Shown piece after piece: positions 18,160 to 25,561 of a DNA stretch of 34,126 nucleotides. This stretch comes from an uncultured Akkermansia sp. (GTDB lineage Bacteria > Verrucomicrobiota > Verrucomicrobiia > Verrucomicrobiales > Akkermansiaceae): the NCBI GenBank assembly GCA_947630815.1, contig CANRJD010000001.1:1-34126 (forward strand), written 5' to 3'. A program made the translations under genes and the position numbers. The stretch's first letter is position 1; every line of letters begins with the position of its first letter. Below the pieces are notes generated by a model. That model was not told the origin of the DNA. It saw only the letters and a program-made list of their open reading frames with translations, and searched no databases.

Positions 18160-18453
18160 AAATACGTTGACCATTTACGATTTACAACACGCACGACGGC
18201 TGTAAGTGCGTATGGACAGCGCGGATGCGCTGCCCGAAGGGCGAACCGGCAGGGTGGTGCCGGTGAGTCAATTTACGATTTGGAAAATTCGCGCGCCTGC
18301 GGCGCGGGGAAGCGGAGCAGGGGAGAGCGGAATGTGATGAAGCTGTGCGCGGGGGTGGTTAGAAAGGGGCGGAGGCGGCGGGACGCCGCCTATGTACGAC
18401 GGACGATGTACGATGTACGATTTGGAAATTCGCGCGCCTGCGGCGCGGGGGAA
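18148..18453. repeat. Intergenic repeat mosaic R6 (shortened D module, D4)
   Basis: Starts with a decayed AACGCATT/AATACGTT hairpin over the znuB stop codon. Then D4 (18185-18274), a 90-base form of the 120-base module that lacks an internal piece, a CGCGCC-TGC-GGCGCG hairpin (18292-18306), the ATGTGATGAAGCTGTGCGCG unit, a GGCGGC/GCCGCC-type hairpin, heptads, and another CGCGCC hairpin abutting the next gene's stop. No gene seen. Confidence 0.8.
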
Positions 18454-18972
18454 TCAGAGCGGGCAGTAGCAAATGCGCAGGGGGATGGTCGGGACATGAG
18501 CCGCATGCAGGTCGGCCATGATGGAGCAGAACTGCTGCCAAGCGGCCGGATCCGGAGTGGAGATGCAGCCTTCCGACCCGTAACGCTCTGCAAAGTGCAC
18601 CATGAGAAAGGTGCGTCCGGTGCCGGGTGGGTCGGGCACACGAAAGCCGCGTAATTTGCCGGTGCGCTCGGTGCCCAGCTCGGTGTTGCCGATGTTCGGG
18701 AAGCAGGTGTCCGGGAGGTCGGCAGGATTGTAGGCTCCCCACGTTGTGTCGTCCGGGACGAGTCCGGCGCGGGCAAAAGGGCTGTTTGCGCTCATCCACC
18801 CACCGGTTTGCACGGGCATTTCGAGCAGCAAGCGGTGCAGGGCAGTGGAGCGTAAACGCAGCACGCCGAGGCGTACGCAGCCGGAGGCGCACAGGGAACG
18901 ACGCTGCTCCTCACGACGAACGGGATTCGCGCTCACGGCGTAGAAAATGACCTCGGTATGTACGCCTAACAT
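18454..18972 (-). CDS. Possible L,D-transpeptidase-like (YkuD-fold) protein
   Basis: 172 codons. The C-terminal half carries FLMVHFAERYGSEGCIST, which resembles the His...S-x-G-C catalytic signature of YkuD L,D-transpeptidases (nucleophilic cysteine) and related small peptidoglycan-acting proteins. The region before it (LRLRSTALHRLLLEMPV...) could be the substrate-side beta sheet. There is no signal peptide, odd for a periplasmic enzyme, so a phage-like or effector-like origin is possible. The ATG is formed by the last letters of a heptad array (TAAATG), and no promoter is visible upstream, so the true start could be further inside. Isolated between two repeat mosaics. Confidence 0.5.
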   Translation of the reverse strand: MLGVHTEVIFYAVSANPVRREEQRRSLCASGCVRLGVLRLRSTALHRLLLEMPVQTGGWMSANSPFARAGLVPDDTTWGAYNPADLPDTCFPNIGNTELGTERTGKLRGFRVPDPPGTGRTFLMVHFAERYGSEGCISTPDPAAWQQFCSIMADLHAAHVPTIPLRICYCPL

Positions 18973-19185
18973 TTACGATTTACGATTTACGATTTACGAT
19001 TTGGGAAATTCGCACGCCTGCGGCGTGGGGAAGCGGAGCGAATGCAGAACGGAATTTTGAAAGCCATGCGCGGGAGTGGTTAGAAAGGGGCGGGGGCGCC
19101 TGGCGGCGCCTATGTACGATTTACGATGTACGATTTGGAAGTTCCCGCGCTTGCGCGCGAATTTTCGATGCGTTTGCGTGGGGGA
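18973..19185. repeat. Intergenic repeat mosaic R7
   Basis: Heptads (four TACGATT in a row), a GC hairpin with changed but still pairing arms (CACGCC 19013-19018, GGCGTG 19022-19027), the short-type unit with GGTTAGAAAGGGGCGGG, a GGCGCC-TGGC-GGCGCC hairpin, heptads, and a CGCGC hairpin followed by a GCAAACGCATC tag (minus strand) next to the end of the GTPase gene. Confidence 0.75.
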
Positions 19186-21078
19186 TTATTGCAGAGCTTT
19201 GAGGCGGCGTGCGGTGAGCAGCGTGGTTGAGAGCGATTTGCGCAGCGTGTTCACCAGCTCGATGTCCGCCTGAGCTGTTGCGATGGTACGGCCGATTTGT
19301 TCGGATTGCTCGAAGTCGGCCAGCTCTGCGACGAGGCAGGACTCCAGCGCGGCAATGCGGCGCGATACGAAGCGTTCCATGGCTTCACCCACTTTCTTTT
19401 TCCATGCATCGAGTCGTACCGCGATATTTTCACGCCCCACACGCCGCCACTCGGGCACAGTCTTGTTGTAGCTGTAGGAGCGGTTGATCATACCCAGGAA
19501 AGTCGTTTCTTTCAGCTCCCCCAGGGGGATGGGACTGCAATCCAGCGGCACGTGTTCCCACGCGTTGAGCACGGCTTTCACGTAATCCTTCTCAATCTCT
19601 TCAGCCGGGCGGTGTTTCAATATAGCGGCGCATTGAGCAATTTTTTCCTTCTCCAACTCGGTGAGCTCACATATTTTTGCGGGTGAGAGCACGTGCGTTT
19701 CCTGCTCAGCCGTCAGATCGCCCAAATCATTCTCAGCCTTGGCGCGGATGCGATTGAGCTCCTGCGCGAGCATGTTTTGCGTCATCCAATCCGCGGGGAA
19801 ATAGCCGTCCACCGCGAGGTCGAGGATGGCGTCCAAGCGGTTATTGAGCGCCTGTTTCGCCTGGTCAGCGAGGTATCCGCAGCGCAGACGTCCATCGTGC
19901 AGGTTGCTGCTTTCGATCGATTCGCGCAGGCGAGCGGCATCGATAAGCCCGTGGACGGAAGCCTGGATTTCGTGCACGTGCGAGATGTGCGTGCGGCTCT
20001 GTGCCGCAAAATCCTTGAGCCGGTTGTCCAGCCCTTCCAATGTCTTGAGCAGGTAGTCCGCCGAGTTGCGCTGCAGCGTTATCTCCGGGTGGCTCAGGTC
20101 GGCCAGCACCTCATTCTCCAGCGCATCGAGGTTGGAATCGCGGCGAGAGGGGGTGTCGGCAGAATCGGGGAGCTCCGCGTCGTGCTGCGCATCGAGTTGC
20201 CACCAAGCAAGCCCGGCATTGACCCACGAGCCGGGAATGACCTTCCGGATAAAGTCGCCGAGCTGTTTTTGGGTGGTGATTTGCTGGACTTCCTGCTGTT
20301 GCTCCTGGTCGGCGGGGGAGAGCCAGAATTGGGCCTCGATGCGGTTCTGCACCACGCGGATGGGGCGCTGGGAGCGTTCCATGGCGGCGCGCAGGTAGTC
20401 GCGCGTATCCGGCGTGAGCGCGGCGAAGGAACTCTGCACCAGCAGGAAGTAATCCGCATTTTCATTCATCCACTCATGCAGCTCTTCATCGTGCCAGTTG
20501 GACGTGAGGCCATCCATGCCCGGCATATCGATGATGCCGATGCCGGCCTTGAGCAGGCGGGCTTTTGGTTCTACCAGGAAGATGGCGGCGCAACCGGCGC
20601 TGGTGTGCCCCTGCGCCCAAGCATCCAGATTCGCCTGGGTGATGTTGCGGCGGTCAATCGAAACTTTCTCGTGAAATTCGGGAGGAGCAATGTGGCGCAA
20701 GTAGTCGATGACCAGCTCAAAGAGCTCCTGCTCGCTCAGCGAATCTGCCGCCAGTGGGGAAAACAACTCCATGCGCTCTGTGCCGTCATCGCTCGCCAAG
20801 ATAATCATGGGCAGGCGCGTCGTTTCCAGTCCCAATTTGGTGGCGCACAGGTTGCGGCGTGACAAGCAGTTGGTGAGCGTGGATTTTCCGCTTTTCACCG
20901 ACCCGATGGTTGCCATGAGCAACAGCTTGGAATCGAAGCGCGCCAGACTGCGCCGTATTTCTCGACTCCCACGTGTCAGCACGGCACGCAGCTCGGGACT
21001 CGCCTCGCTCATCCCCTCGATTCTGTCGGCATACCCCCGCGCTTCTTCGCACAATGCTTTGAGTTGCTCGTCCATCAT
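19186..21078 (-). CDS. Dynamin-like large GTPase
   Basis: 630 residues. The N-terminal GTPase domain shows the P-loop GSVKSGKST (59-67), a TTRLP segment in the switch I region, and DMPGMDG as G3. The G4 position reads VVQNRIEAQFW rather than T/NKxD. A long helical stalk with several Leu/Glu/Lys heptads and an ALESCLVAELADFEQ end follow. This matches the plan of bacterial dynamin-like proteins, which remodel or protect membranes; no transmembrane segment is obvious and there is no paired second dynamin gene, unlike many bacterial pairs. ATG 21078 is chosen over 21123 because a TTGACA-17-TATTCT promoter ends exactly six bases before it and lies inside the longer frame. Confidence 0.75.
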   Translation of the reverse strand: MMDEQLKALCEEARGYADRIEGMSEASPELRAVLTRGSREIRRSLARFDSKLLLMATIGSVKSGKSTLTNCLSRRNLCATKLGLETTRLPMIILASDDGTERMELFSPLAADSLSEQELFELVIDYLRHIAPPEFHEKVSIDRRNITQANLDAWAQGHTSAGCAAIFLVEPKARLLKAGIGIIDMPGMDGLTSNWHDEELHEWMNENADYFLLVQSSFAALTPDTRDYLRAAMERSQRPIRVVQNRIEAQFWLSPADQEQQQEVQQITTQKQLGDFIRKVIPGSWVNAGLAWWQLDAQHDAELPDSADTPSRRDSNLDALENEVLADLSHPEITLQRNSADYLLKTLEGLDNRLKDFAAQSRTHISHVHEIQASVHGLIDAARLRESIESSNLHDGRLRCGYLADQAKQALNNRLDAILDLAVDGYFPADWMTQNMLAQELNRIRAKAENDLGDLTAEQETHVLSPAKICELTELEKEKIAQCAAILKHRPAEEIEKDYVKAVLNAWEHVPLDCSPIPLGELKETTFLGMINRSYSYNKTVPEWRRVGRENIAVRLDAWKKKVGEAMERFVSRRIAALESCLVAELADFEQSEQIGRTIATAQADIELVNTLRKSLSTTLLTARRLKALQ

Positions 21079-21084
21079 GGCTTC

Positions 21085-21113
21085 AGAATAGAGGAAACGC
21101 CCGTGCTTGTCAA
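21085..21113 (-). promoter_or_regulatory. Promoter of dynamin-like gene (predicted leaderless)
   Basis: Minus strand: TTGACA (21113-21108), 17 bases, TATTCT (21090-21085), six bases, ATG at 21078. A perfect 12-bp repeat hairpin (21135-21161) lies 21 bases upstream of the -35 box. Confidence 0.75.
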
Positions 21114-21119
21114 GTTGCT

Positions 21120-21489
21120 TCAATGGACAAACAAGGCAACCGCATTAAAAATGCGGTTGCCTATGTACGATGTACGATGTACGATTTGGGAAATTCGCAC
21201 GCCTGCGGCGTGGGGAAGCGGAGCAGGGGAGAGCGGAATGTGACGAAGCTGTGCGCGGACGTGGTTACAAAGCGGCGGAAAGGCGGGAGCGCCTGGCGGC
21301 GCCCGGAGGCAGACGGGGTCTGCCTATGTACGATGTACGATGTACGATTTGGGAAGTGAGCGCGCGTTGCGCGGGATTTGGCGGAGCAGGCGCGGGAGGG
21401 ATGTGAGGAAGCCGTGTACGGGCGTAGTCAGAAAGGGGCGGGGGAGCCCATGTACGATGTACGATTTGGAAATTCGAGGACGGCGGGGA
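21120..21489. repeat. Intergenic repeat mosaic R8 (two short-type units in tandem)
   Basis: Opens with a hairpin of arms GGCAACCGCATT and AATGCGGTTGCC (21135-21161), a paired variant of the GGCAAACGCATT hairpin. Two successive units follow, each with heptads, a GC hairpin (CACGCC/GGCGTG, then a CGCGCG type), an ATGTGA-GAAGC segment, and a GTAGTTACAAAG-like or GTAGTCAGAAAG segment; between them is a GGCAGAC-GGG-GTCTGCC hairpin. No gene seen. Confidence 0.75.
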
Positions 21490-22080
21490 TTATTCTTGCA
21501 AGATGTCTTGCTCGCTCAGTCTTCCGCCGTCATTCCATGCGCCAAACATTTCGCCACGGCGGGTGAAATCAATAAACTTTGCGAGGCGTCGGGCGAAGAG
21601 ATCCGGTTGCTTGCGTTTGATCTGAATGGTATCAATGCGCACGCGACGATACAGCTCCGGAAAAGAACGAAAATTCCGCCACACGACTTGATCGGCACGC
21701 AACGCTGCCAGGATATCCTCGGCAATGCAGAAGCGCCGCGCGCGGGACAACGCTTCGCTGCCGGCAGGTGTCATAAGACCGAGGCGTATCAGGCGAGCGC
21801 AACGAGCTTTGTTGAGCTCACTCCAGTTGGAAGCAGAACCCGGGCGGCGGGGAGAAAAGCGCTGCCGGGTCACCCCATCCTCCATACGCCGCACCACGCT
21901 GTCGATCCACCCGAAGCACAACGCCTCTTCCACGGCATCCAGATAGGACAGGGCAACCGGTGCGACCTGAGCGACTCGTGTCACCTGCACCCAGCATTCT
22001 CGGGCGTGCGCAGCATGCTGAACGTACCAATGCCGCAAACCTGTGCGGTCCAACCCATCCAATTTGGCAGAGAAAGACAT
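21490..22080 (-). CDS. YdeI/OmpD-associated (OmdA) family protein
   Basis: 196 residues with the signature of the YdeI/OmdA family: SYLDAVEEALCFGWIDSVVRRMEDGVTRQRFSPRRPGSASNWSELN, in which FGWIDS and RFSPR are the conserved elements, and a C-terminal helical part (FARRLAKFIDFTRRGEMFGAWNDGG). The family is reported in connection with stress and bacteriocin resistance, but its biochemical role is not established. The start codon is built from the end of a heptad array (CGTAAATG), with a U box (about 22198-22245, minus) the only upstream regulatory candidate. Repeats flank it on both sides. Confidence 0.8.
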   Translation of the reverse strand: MSFSAKLDGLDRTGLRHWYVQHAAHARECWVQVTRVAQVAPVALSYLDAVEEALCFGWIDSVVRRMEDGVTRQRFSPRRPGSASNWSELNKARCARLIRLGLMTPAGSEALSRARRFCIAEDILAALRADQVVWRNFRSFPELYRRVRIDTIQIKRKQPDLFARRLAKFIDFTRRGEMFGAWNDGGRLSEQDILQE

Positions 22081-22304
22081 TTACGATTTACGATGTACGA
22101 TTTGGAAATTCCCGCGCTTGCGCGCGAATGTGGCGAAGCAAGTGCGAGCGGAATGTGATGAAGCTGTGCATAGACGTAGTTACAAAGCGGCGGGAGGCAC
22201 ATCCATCTCAAGGAAAAAAGCGATCCCAATATGCAATCCATGTACCATTTACGATTTGGAAGTTCCTGCGCTTGCGCGCGAAATTTTTTGATGCGTTTGC
22301 CGTG
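22081..22304. repeat. Intergenic repeat mosaic R9 with a U box facing the YdeI-like gene
   Basis: On the plus strand: heptads, a CGCGCTTGCGCGCG hairpin, the ATGTGATGAAGCTGTG unit with TAGTTACAAAGCGGCGGG, a U box on the minus strand (about 22198-22245, reading TTGGGATCGCTTTTTTCC), heptads, and a second CGCGC hairpin. The tag GGCAAACGCATC (minus strand) sits 3' of the plsX stop. Confidence 0.7.
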
Positions 22305-23342
22305 TTAGTTGGCACGGTCGGCGGCGTTGATTTTCGCCATGGATTCCATAATGCGGTCGTTCACGCTGTGGAGCAGCATACCGTCAGCCATGCGGCAAGC
22401 GTTCAGGATGGCGGTAGCATTTGCGGAGCCGTGGGCGATGATGGACACGCCATTGACGCCCATGAGCGGGCAACCTCCCACGCTGTCCGCGCTCATACTC
22501 GTTGCGATGCGGCGGAAGACCTTACGCATGGCAAGTGCGCCGAGCATGGCAAGGGGACTCTCCTTGATGCCGGCCTTGAGCCAGTGCGAAAAAGCTTTGG
22601 CAGTAGCCTCCACGCTTTTGAGGAGGATATTCCCCGTAAAGCCGTCAGTGAGGGCCACATCGAGCTCCGTTTCGAAGAGATCGTGCCCTTCGCAATTACC
22701 GGTATAGTTGAAGGGGAGCAGTTCCCTCTCGTTGAGACTTTGCAGGAGGTGGTGCGCCTCTTTGGAGAACTCGCTGCCCTTGCAGTCCTCGGTGCCATTG
22801 CTCATCACCGCCACATTCGGCATGGGGCGGCTGTAGATGTAGCGCGCCATCATGGCGGACATGACCGCGTAGCCCACCAGGTGACTGGGCTTGGCATCGG
22901 GATTGGCCCCTGTATCGCTCACCAACACATAGCCGTGGACGCTGGGCATGGGGGAGACAATGCCGGCGCGCTCTATGCCTTCCAGCAGACGCAGCTTGAT
23001 GGTACTGGCAGCCACGGCGGCTCCCGTGTTGCCGGCGGATACCACAGCATTGCACTCTCCGCTCTTCACAAGATCGACGGCCATGCTCATGGAAGAGTTT
23101 TTCTTCTGGCGTACGGCAGCCAGACCACTCTCTTCCATGGACACTACCTCCGGCGCGTGCAGGATCTCGATTCGTGGATTTGAGCCGATGCCTGATGCAT
23201 CGCACGCACGGCGCAGGGTCGTTTCATCGCCTACCAAGTAGAGTTTTTCGAGAGAGCTGAGATGCTCCAGCGCCAGCTTCGCACCATCAATATTGATTTG
23301 CGGTGCGTTATCACCCCCCATGGCATCCAATGCAAGTTTCAT
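22305..23342 (-). CDS. plsX: Phosphate acyltransferase PlsX
   Basis: PlsX turns acyl-ACP into acyl-phosphate, the first step of phospholipid synthesis with PlsY. The 345 residues begin MKLALDAMGGDNAP, a nearly invariant PlsX start, and contain VVSAGNTGAAVAASTIKL, NVAVMSNGTEDCKGS and LTDGFTGNILLKS in the family order. Length is standard. The common partner fabH does not follow; after the stop come repeats and the YdeI-like gene. Leader of about 30 bases with only a weak GCGGA-type SD. Confidence 0.96.
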   Translation of the reverse strand: MKLALDAMGGDNAPQINIDGAKLALEHLSSLEKLYLVGDETTLRRACDASGIGSNPRIEILHAPEVVSMEESGLAAVRQKKNSSMSMAVDLVKSGECNAVVSAGNTGAAVAASTIKLRLLEGIERAGIVSPMPSVHGYVLVSDTGANPDAKPSHLVGYAVMSAMMARYIYSRPMPNVAVMSNGTEDCKGSEFSKEAHHLLQSLNERELLPFNYTGNCEGHDLFETELDVALTDGFTGNILLKSVEATAKAFSHWLKAGIKESPLAMLGALAMRKVFRRIATSMSADSVGGCPLMGVNGVSIIAHGSANATAILNACRMADGMLLHSVNDRIMESMAKINAADRAN

Positions 23343-23374
23343 GATTCCGCTAGGCTGCTAGACTGCTTGAGCGT

Positions 23375-23402
23375 ACTCTACCATCCCACGCAAAAATGTC
23401 AA
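23375..23402 (-). promoter_or_regulatory. Promoter of plsX
   Basis: Minus strand: TTGACA (23402-23397), 16 bases, TAGAGT (23380-23375). The ATG is 32 bases further on, so plsX, unlike several neighbours, should have a leader. Confidence 0.65.
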
Positions 23403-23424
23403 TGAAAAAGAAGAGAGAGACTGA

Positions 23425-23650
23425 CCATTTACGATTTGCGATGTACAACACGCACGACGGCCCCGATGAGGGCGCACGCGTTAGCGGGCGGTAAGTGCGT
23501 ATGGACAGCGCGGATGCGCTGCCCCGCAGGGGCGAACTGGCAGTGTGGTGCCAGTGAGTCAATTTGGGAAATTCCCGCGCTTGCGCGCGAAGTTGGCGAA
23601 GTTTGCCGTTTTGCTGGCTTATTTTCTTCATCCGTAGGGAATGCATGAGG
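23425..23650. repeat. Intergenic repeat mosaic R10 (full D module, D1)
   Basis: Contains D1, the 120-base module (23446-23565), identical base for base to D2 (25028-25147). Stems in D1: CGCAC/GTGCG enclosing the first third, CAGCGC-GGAT-GCGCTG, CCCC-GCA-GGGG and ACTGGCA (23536-23542) with TGCCAGT (23549-23555). A CGCGC hairpin follows. The next bases up to the aguA promoter hold no recognised module. Confidence 0.8.
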
Positions 23651-23724
23651 AATGGGTTGAATGAGCTCGGAGAAGATTTTATTGGGACACGTGTGGGACG
23701 GATTTGGCTGATGGCAATTTTTTC

Positions 23725-23753
23725 TTGCTTTTTCGTTCCGCTTCGCTTACTAA
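23725..23753 (+). promoter_or_regulatory. Candidate promoter of agmatine deiminase gene
   Basis: TTGCTT (23725-23730), 17 bases, TACTAA (23748-23753). Eight bases lie between this -10 box and ATG 23762. The -10 match is weak. Confidence 0.45.
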
Positions 23754-23761
23754 TGGGGCGT

Positions 23762-24796
23762 ATGGAAGCAGGGACACAAACCGGAGATGCATTGCGCTGG
23801 CCGGCAGAGTGGGAGACGCAGGAGGCTGTGTGGCTCACCTGGCCGCACCGCACTGAATTGTGGAATGGCGGTCTCGACGAACTGGAGCAACATTTTGCGC
23901 GACTCGTCGTAGCCATTGCTCAGCGAGCTTGTGTACGTCTCAATGCCGCCTCCGATCTCCACTCCCGCATTCGCCGCCTGCTTCCTTCCGTATGCAATGT
24001 TGAGCTTTTCGATCATCCGAGCGATGACGTTTGGTGCCGTGACCACGGTGCAATCTTTGTGCAGCGTCGTGATGGTTCGCTGCAAGCTGCCAACTGGCGC
24101 TTCAATGCGTGGGGCGGCAAGTTCCCGCCGTGGGACAAGGATGATGCGATTGCTCCGCTCATGGCTGCCTCCCAGCACATTCCCTGTCTGAGCAGCGAGA
24201 TGATTTTGGAGGGCGGCGCCATTGAGGGCAACGGCACAGGGCTGGTGCTCACCACCGAGGCGGTTCTGCTCAACCCCAACCGCAACCCTTCCGTCAGCAA
24301 AGCCGATGTGGAGCGTGAGTTGTATCGCATGCTCGGCACGAAGCGCGTGTTTTGGCTGGGCTCGGGTATCGAGGGCGATGACACCGATGGGCACATCGAC
24401 GATATGGTGCGCTTTGTGCGCGAGGATGCTGTGGTGGCGGTTTGCGAAGACAACCCGGCGGCGCCCAATTACCGTGCCCTCGCGGAAAACAACGAGCGTT
24501 TGCAAGACCTGCGCACGCTCTCCGGCTCCCATGTGGAGGTGATTCCTCTGCCCATGCCTTCCCCCCTTATCCGGACGGACTGGCGACTGCACCAATTGCC
24601 GGCCAGCTATGCAAATTTCCTCATCTGCAACGGCGCTGTTCTAGTCCCCATTTTCGGCCGCGACAAGCAAGACGACACTGCATTGGGAATCCTTCGCGAG
24701 GCTCTTCCGGGTACTCAGGTCATCGGCATCGATGCGCGACCCTTTGTGCTGGAAGGCGGCGCCATTCACTGCTTGACCCAGCAGCAAACGCATTAG
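23762..24796 (+). CDS. aguA: Agmatine deiminase
   Basis: AguA hydrolyses agmatine to N-carbamoylputrescine and ammonia, on the plant/bacterial route from arginine to putrescine. The 344-residue protein has the PPAD-family landmarks: WPAEWETQEAVWLTWPH, DDVWCRDHGAIFV, ILEGGAIEGNGTG, GDDTDGHIDDMVRFV, and the C-terminal catalytic cysteine in LEGGAIHCLTQQ. Of several in-frame ATGs (23564, 23645, 23753, 23762) I choose 23762 because the family normally begins only a few residues before WPAEWE and a candidate promoter ends at 23753. No aguB or speA neighbour is present. The stop lies in the loop of a repeat hairpin (C-terminus QQQTH). Confidence 0.9.
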   Translation: MEAGTQTGDALRWPAEWETQEAVWLTWPHRTELWNGGLDELEQHFARLVVAIAQRACVRLNAASDLHSRIRRLLPSVCNVELFDHPSDDVWCRDHGAIFVQRRDGSLQAANWRFNAWGGKFPPWDKDDAIAPLMAASQHIPCLSSEMILEGGAIEGNGTGLVLTTEAVLLNPNRNPSVSKADVERELYRMLGTKRVFWLGSGIEGDDTDGHIDDMVRFVREDAVVAVCEDNPAAPNYRALAENNERLQDLRTLSGSHVEVIPLPMPSPLIRTDWRLHQLPASYANFLICNGAVLVPIFGRDKQDDTALGILREALPGTQVIGIDARPFVLEGGAIHCLTQQQTH

Positions 24797-25400
24797 GAGA
24801 TGCGCTTGCTCATTTACGATTTACGACGGAGGCAGACGGGGGCGGCCCATGTACGATGTACGATGTACGATGTACGATTTGGAAATTCCCGCGCTTGCGC
24901 GCGAGCTTGGCAAAGCAGGAGCGGGAAGTGAGTCATGAAGCCGTGTATGGGCGTGGTTAGAAAGGGGCGGGGCGGCTGACGCCGCCTATGTACGATGTAG
25001 GATGTACGATGTAGGATGTACGATGTACAACACGCACGACGGCCCCGATGAGGGCGCACGCGTTAGCGGGCGGTAAGTGCGTATGGACAGCGCGGATGCG
25101 CTGCCCCGCAGGGGCGAACTGGCAGTGTGGTGCCAGTGAGTCAATTTGGGAATTCGCGCGCGTTGCGCGGAGGAGTGCGGAGCAAAAGCGACGCGGAATT
25201 TTGAAAGCCATGCTCGGACGTAATTACAAAGCAGCGGGAGAGCATGGCGGCGCCCGGAGGCAGACGGGGTCTGCCTATGTACGAAGTACGATGTAGGATG
25301 TACGATTTGGATTATAGTGCGTTGCAGGCGCGCGAACTTATCAAATCGTAAATGGATTGCATGTTGGGATCGCTTTTTCTTGGGGCGGATGTGGGCGTTT
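24784..25400. repeat. Intergenic repeat mosaic R11 (hairpin, two short units, D2, U box)
   Basis: The largest mosaic after R2. An imperfect GCAAACGCATT/AGATGCGCTTGC hairpin over the aguA stop, heptads, a CGCGC hairpin, a short-type unit (GGTTAGAAAGGGGCGGG), a GGCGGC-TGAC-GCCGCC hairpin, heptads, D2 (25028-25147), a second short-type unit with GTAATTACAAAG, a GGCAGAC-GGG-GTCTGCC hairpin, heptads, and a U box (25352-25394) just before the tRNA promoter. No gene seen. Confidence 0.8.
25352..25394 (+). promoter_or_regulatory. U box upstream of tRNA-Arg
   Basis: Short form reading ATTGCATGTTGGGATCGC, then TTTTTCTTGGGGCGGATG, ending 27 bases before the tRNA promoter -35 box. Same orientation rule as the other boxes, but the downstream gene is a tRNA. 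Confidence 0.5.
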
Positions 25401-25421
25401 AACCCGCGAATTTAAATTCAC

Positions 25422-25450
25422 TTGCCAAAGGGGGCGAGGGCTGGTAAACT
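25422..25450 (+). promoter_or_regulatory. Promoter of tRNA-Arg
   Basis: TTGCCA (25422-25427), 17 bases, TAAACT (25445-25450), 11 bases before the mature tRNA 5' end. A GC-rich stretch lies between the -10 box and the tRNA (GGCGAG). Confidence 0.6.
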
Positions 25451-25461
25451 TGGCGAGTCAC

Positions 25462-25535
25462 GCTCCGATAGCTCAGTTGGATAGAGCACAAGCCTTCTAA
25501 GCTTGGTGTCCCGCGTTCGAGTCGCGGTCGGAGTG
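25462..25535 (+). tRNA. tRNA-Arg(TCT)
   Basis: Folds as a cloverleaf: acceptor GCTCCGA with TCGGAGT (first pair G-U), D arm GCTC...GAGC, anticodon stem CAAGC/GCTTG around loop CTTCTAA with anticodon TCT, and T arm CCGCG/CGCGG around TTCGAGT. Discriminator G at 25535; CCA is not encoded. It reads AGA and AGG arginine codons. Convergent with RNase HIII, whose stop is at 25562. Confidence 0.93.
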
Positions 25536-25561
25536 TTCTTGAAGGAAAGAGGCGCCGGGGT

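Noticed and set aside
21340..22158. 272-codon plus frame overlapping the YdeI-like gene
   Set aside because: It starts in repeats and runs antisense to a protein with clear family motifs.
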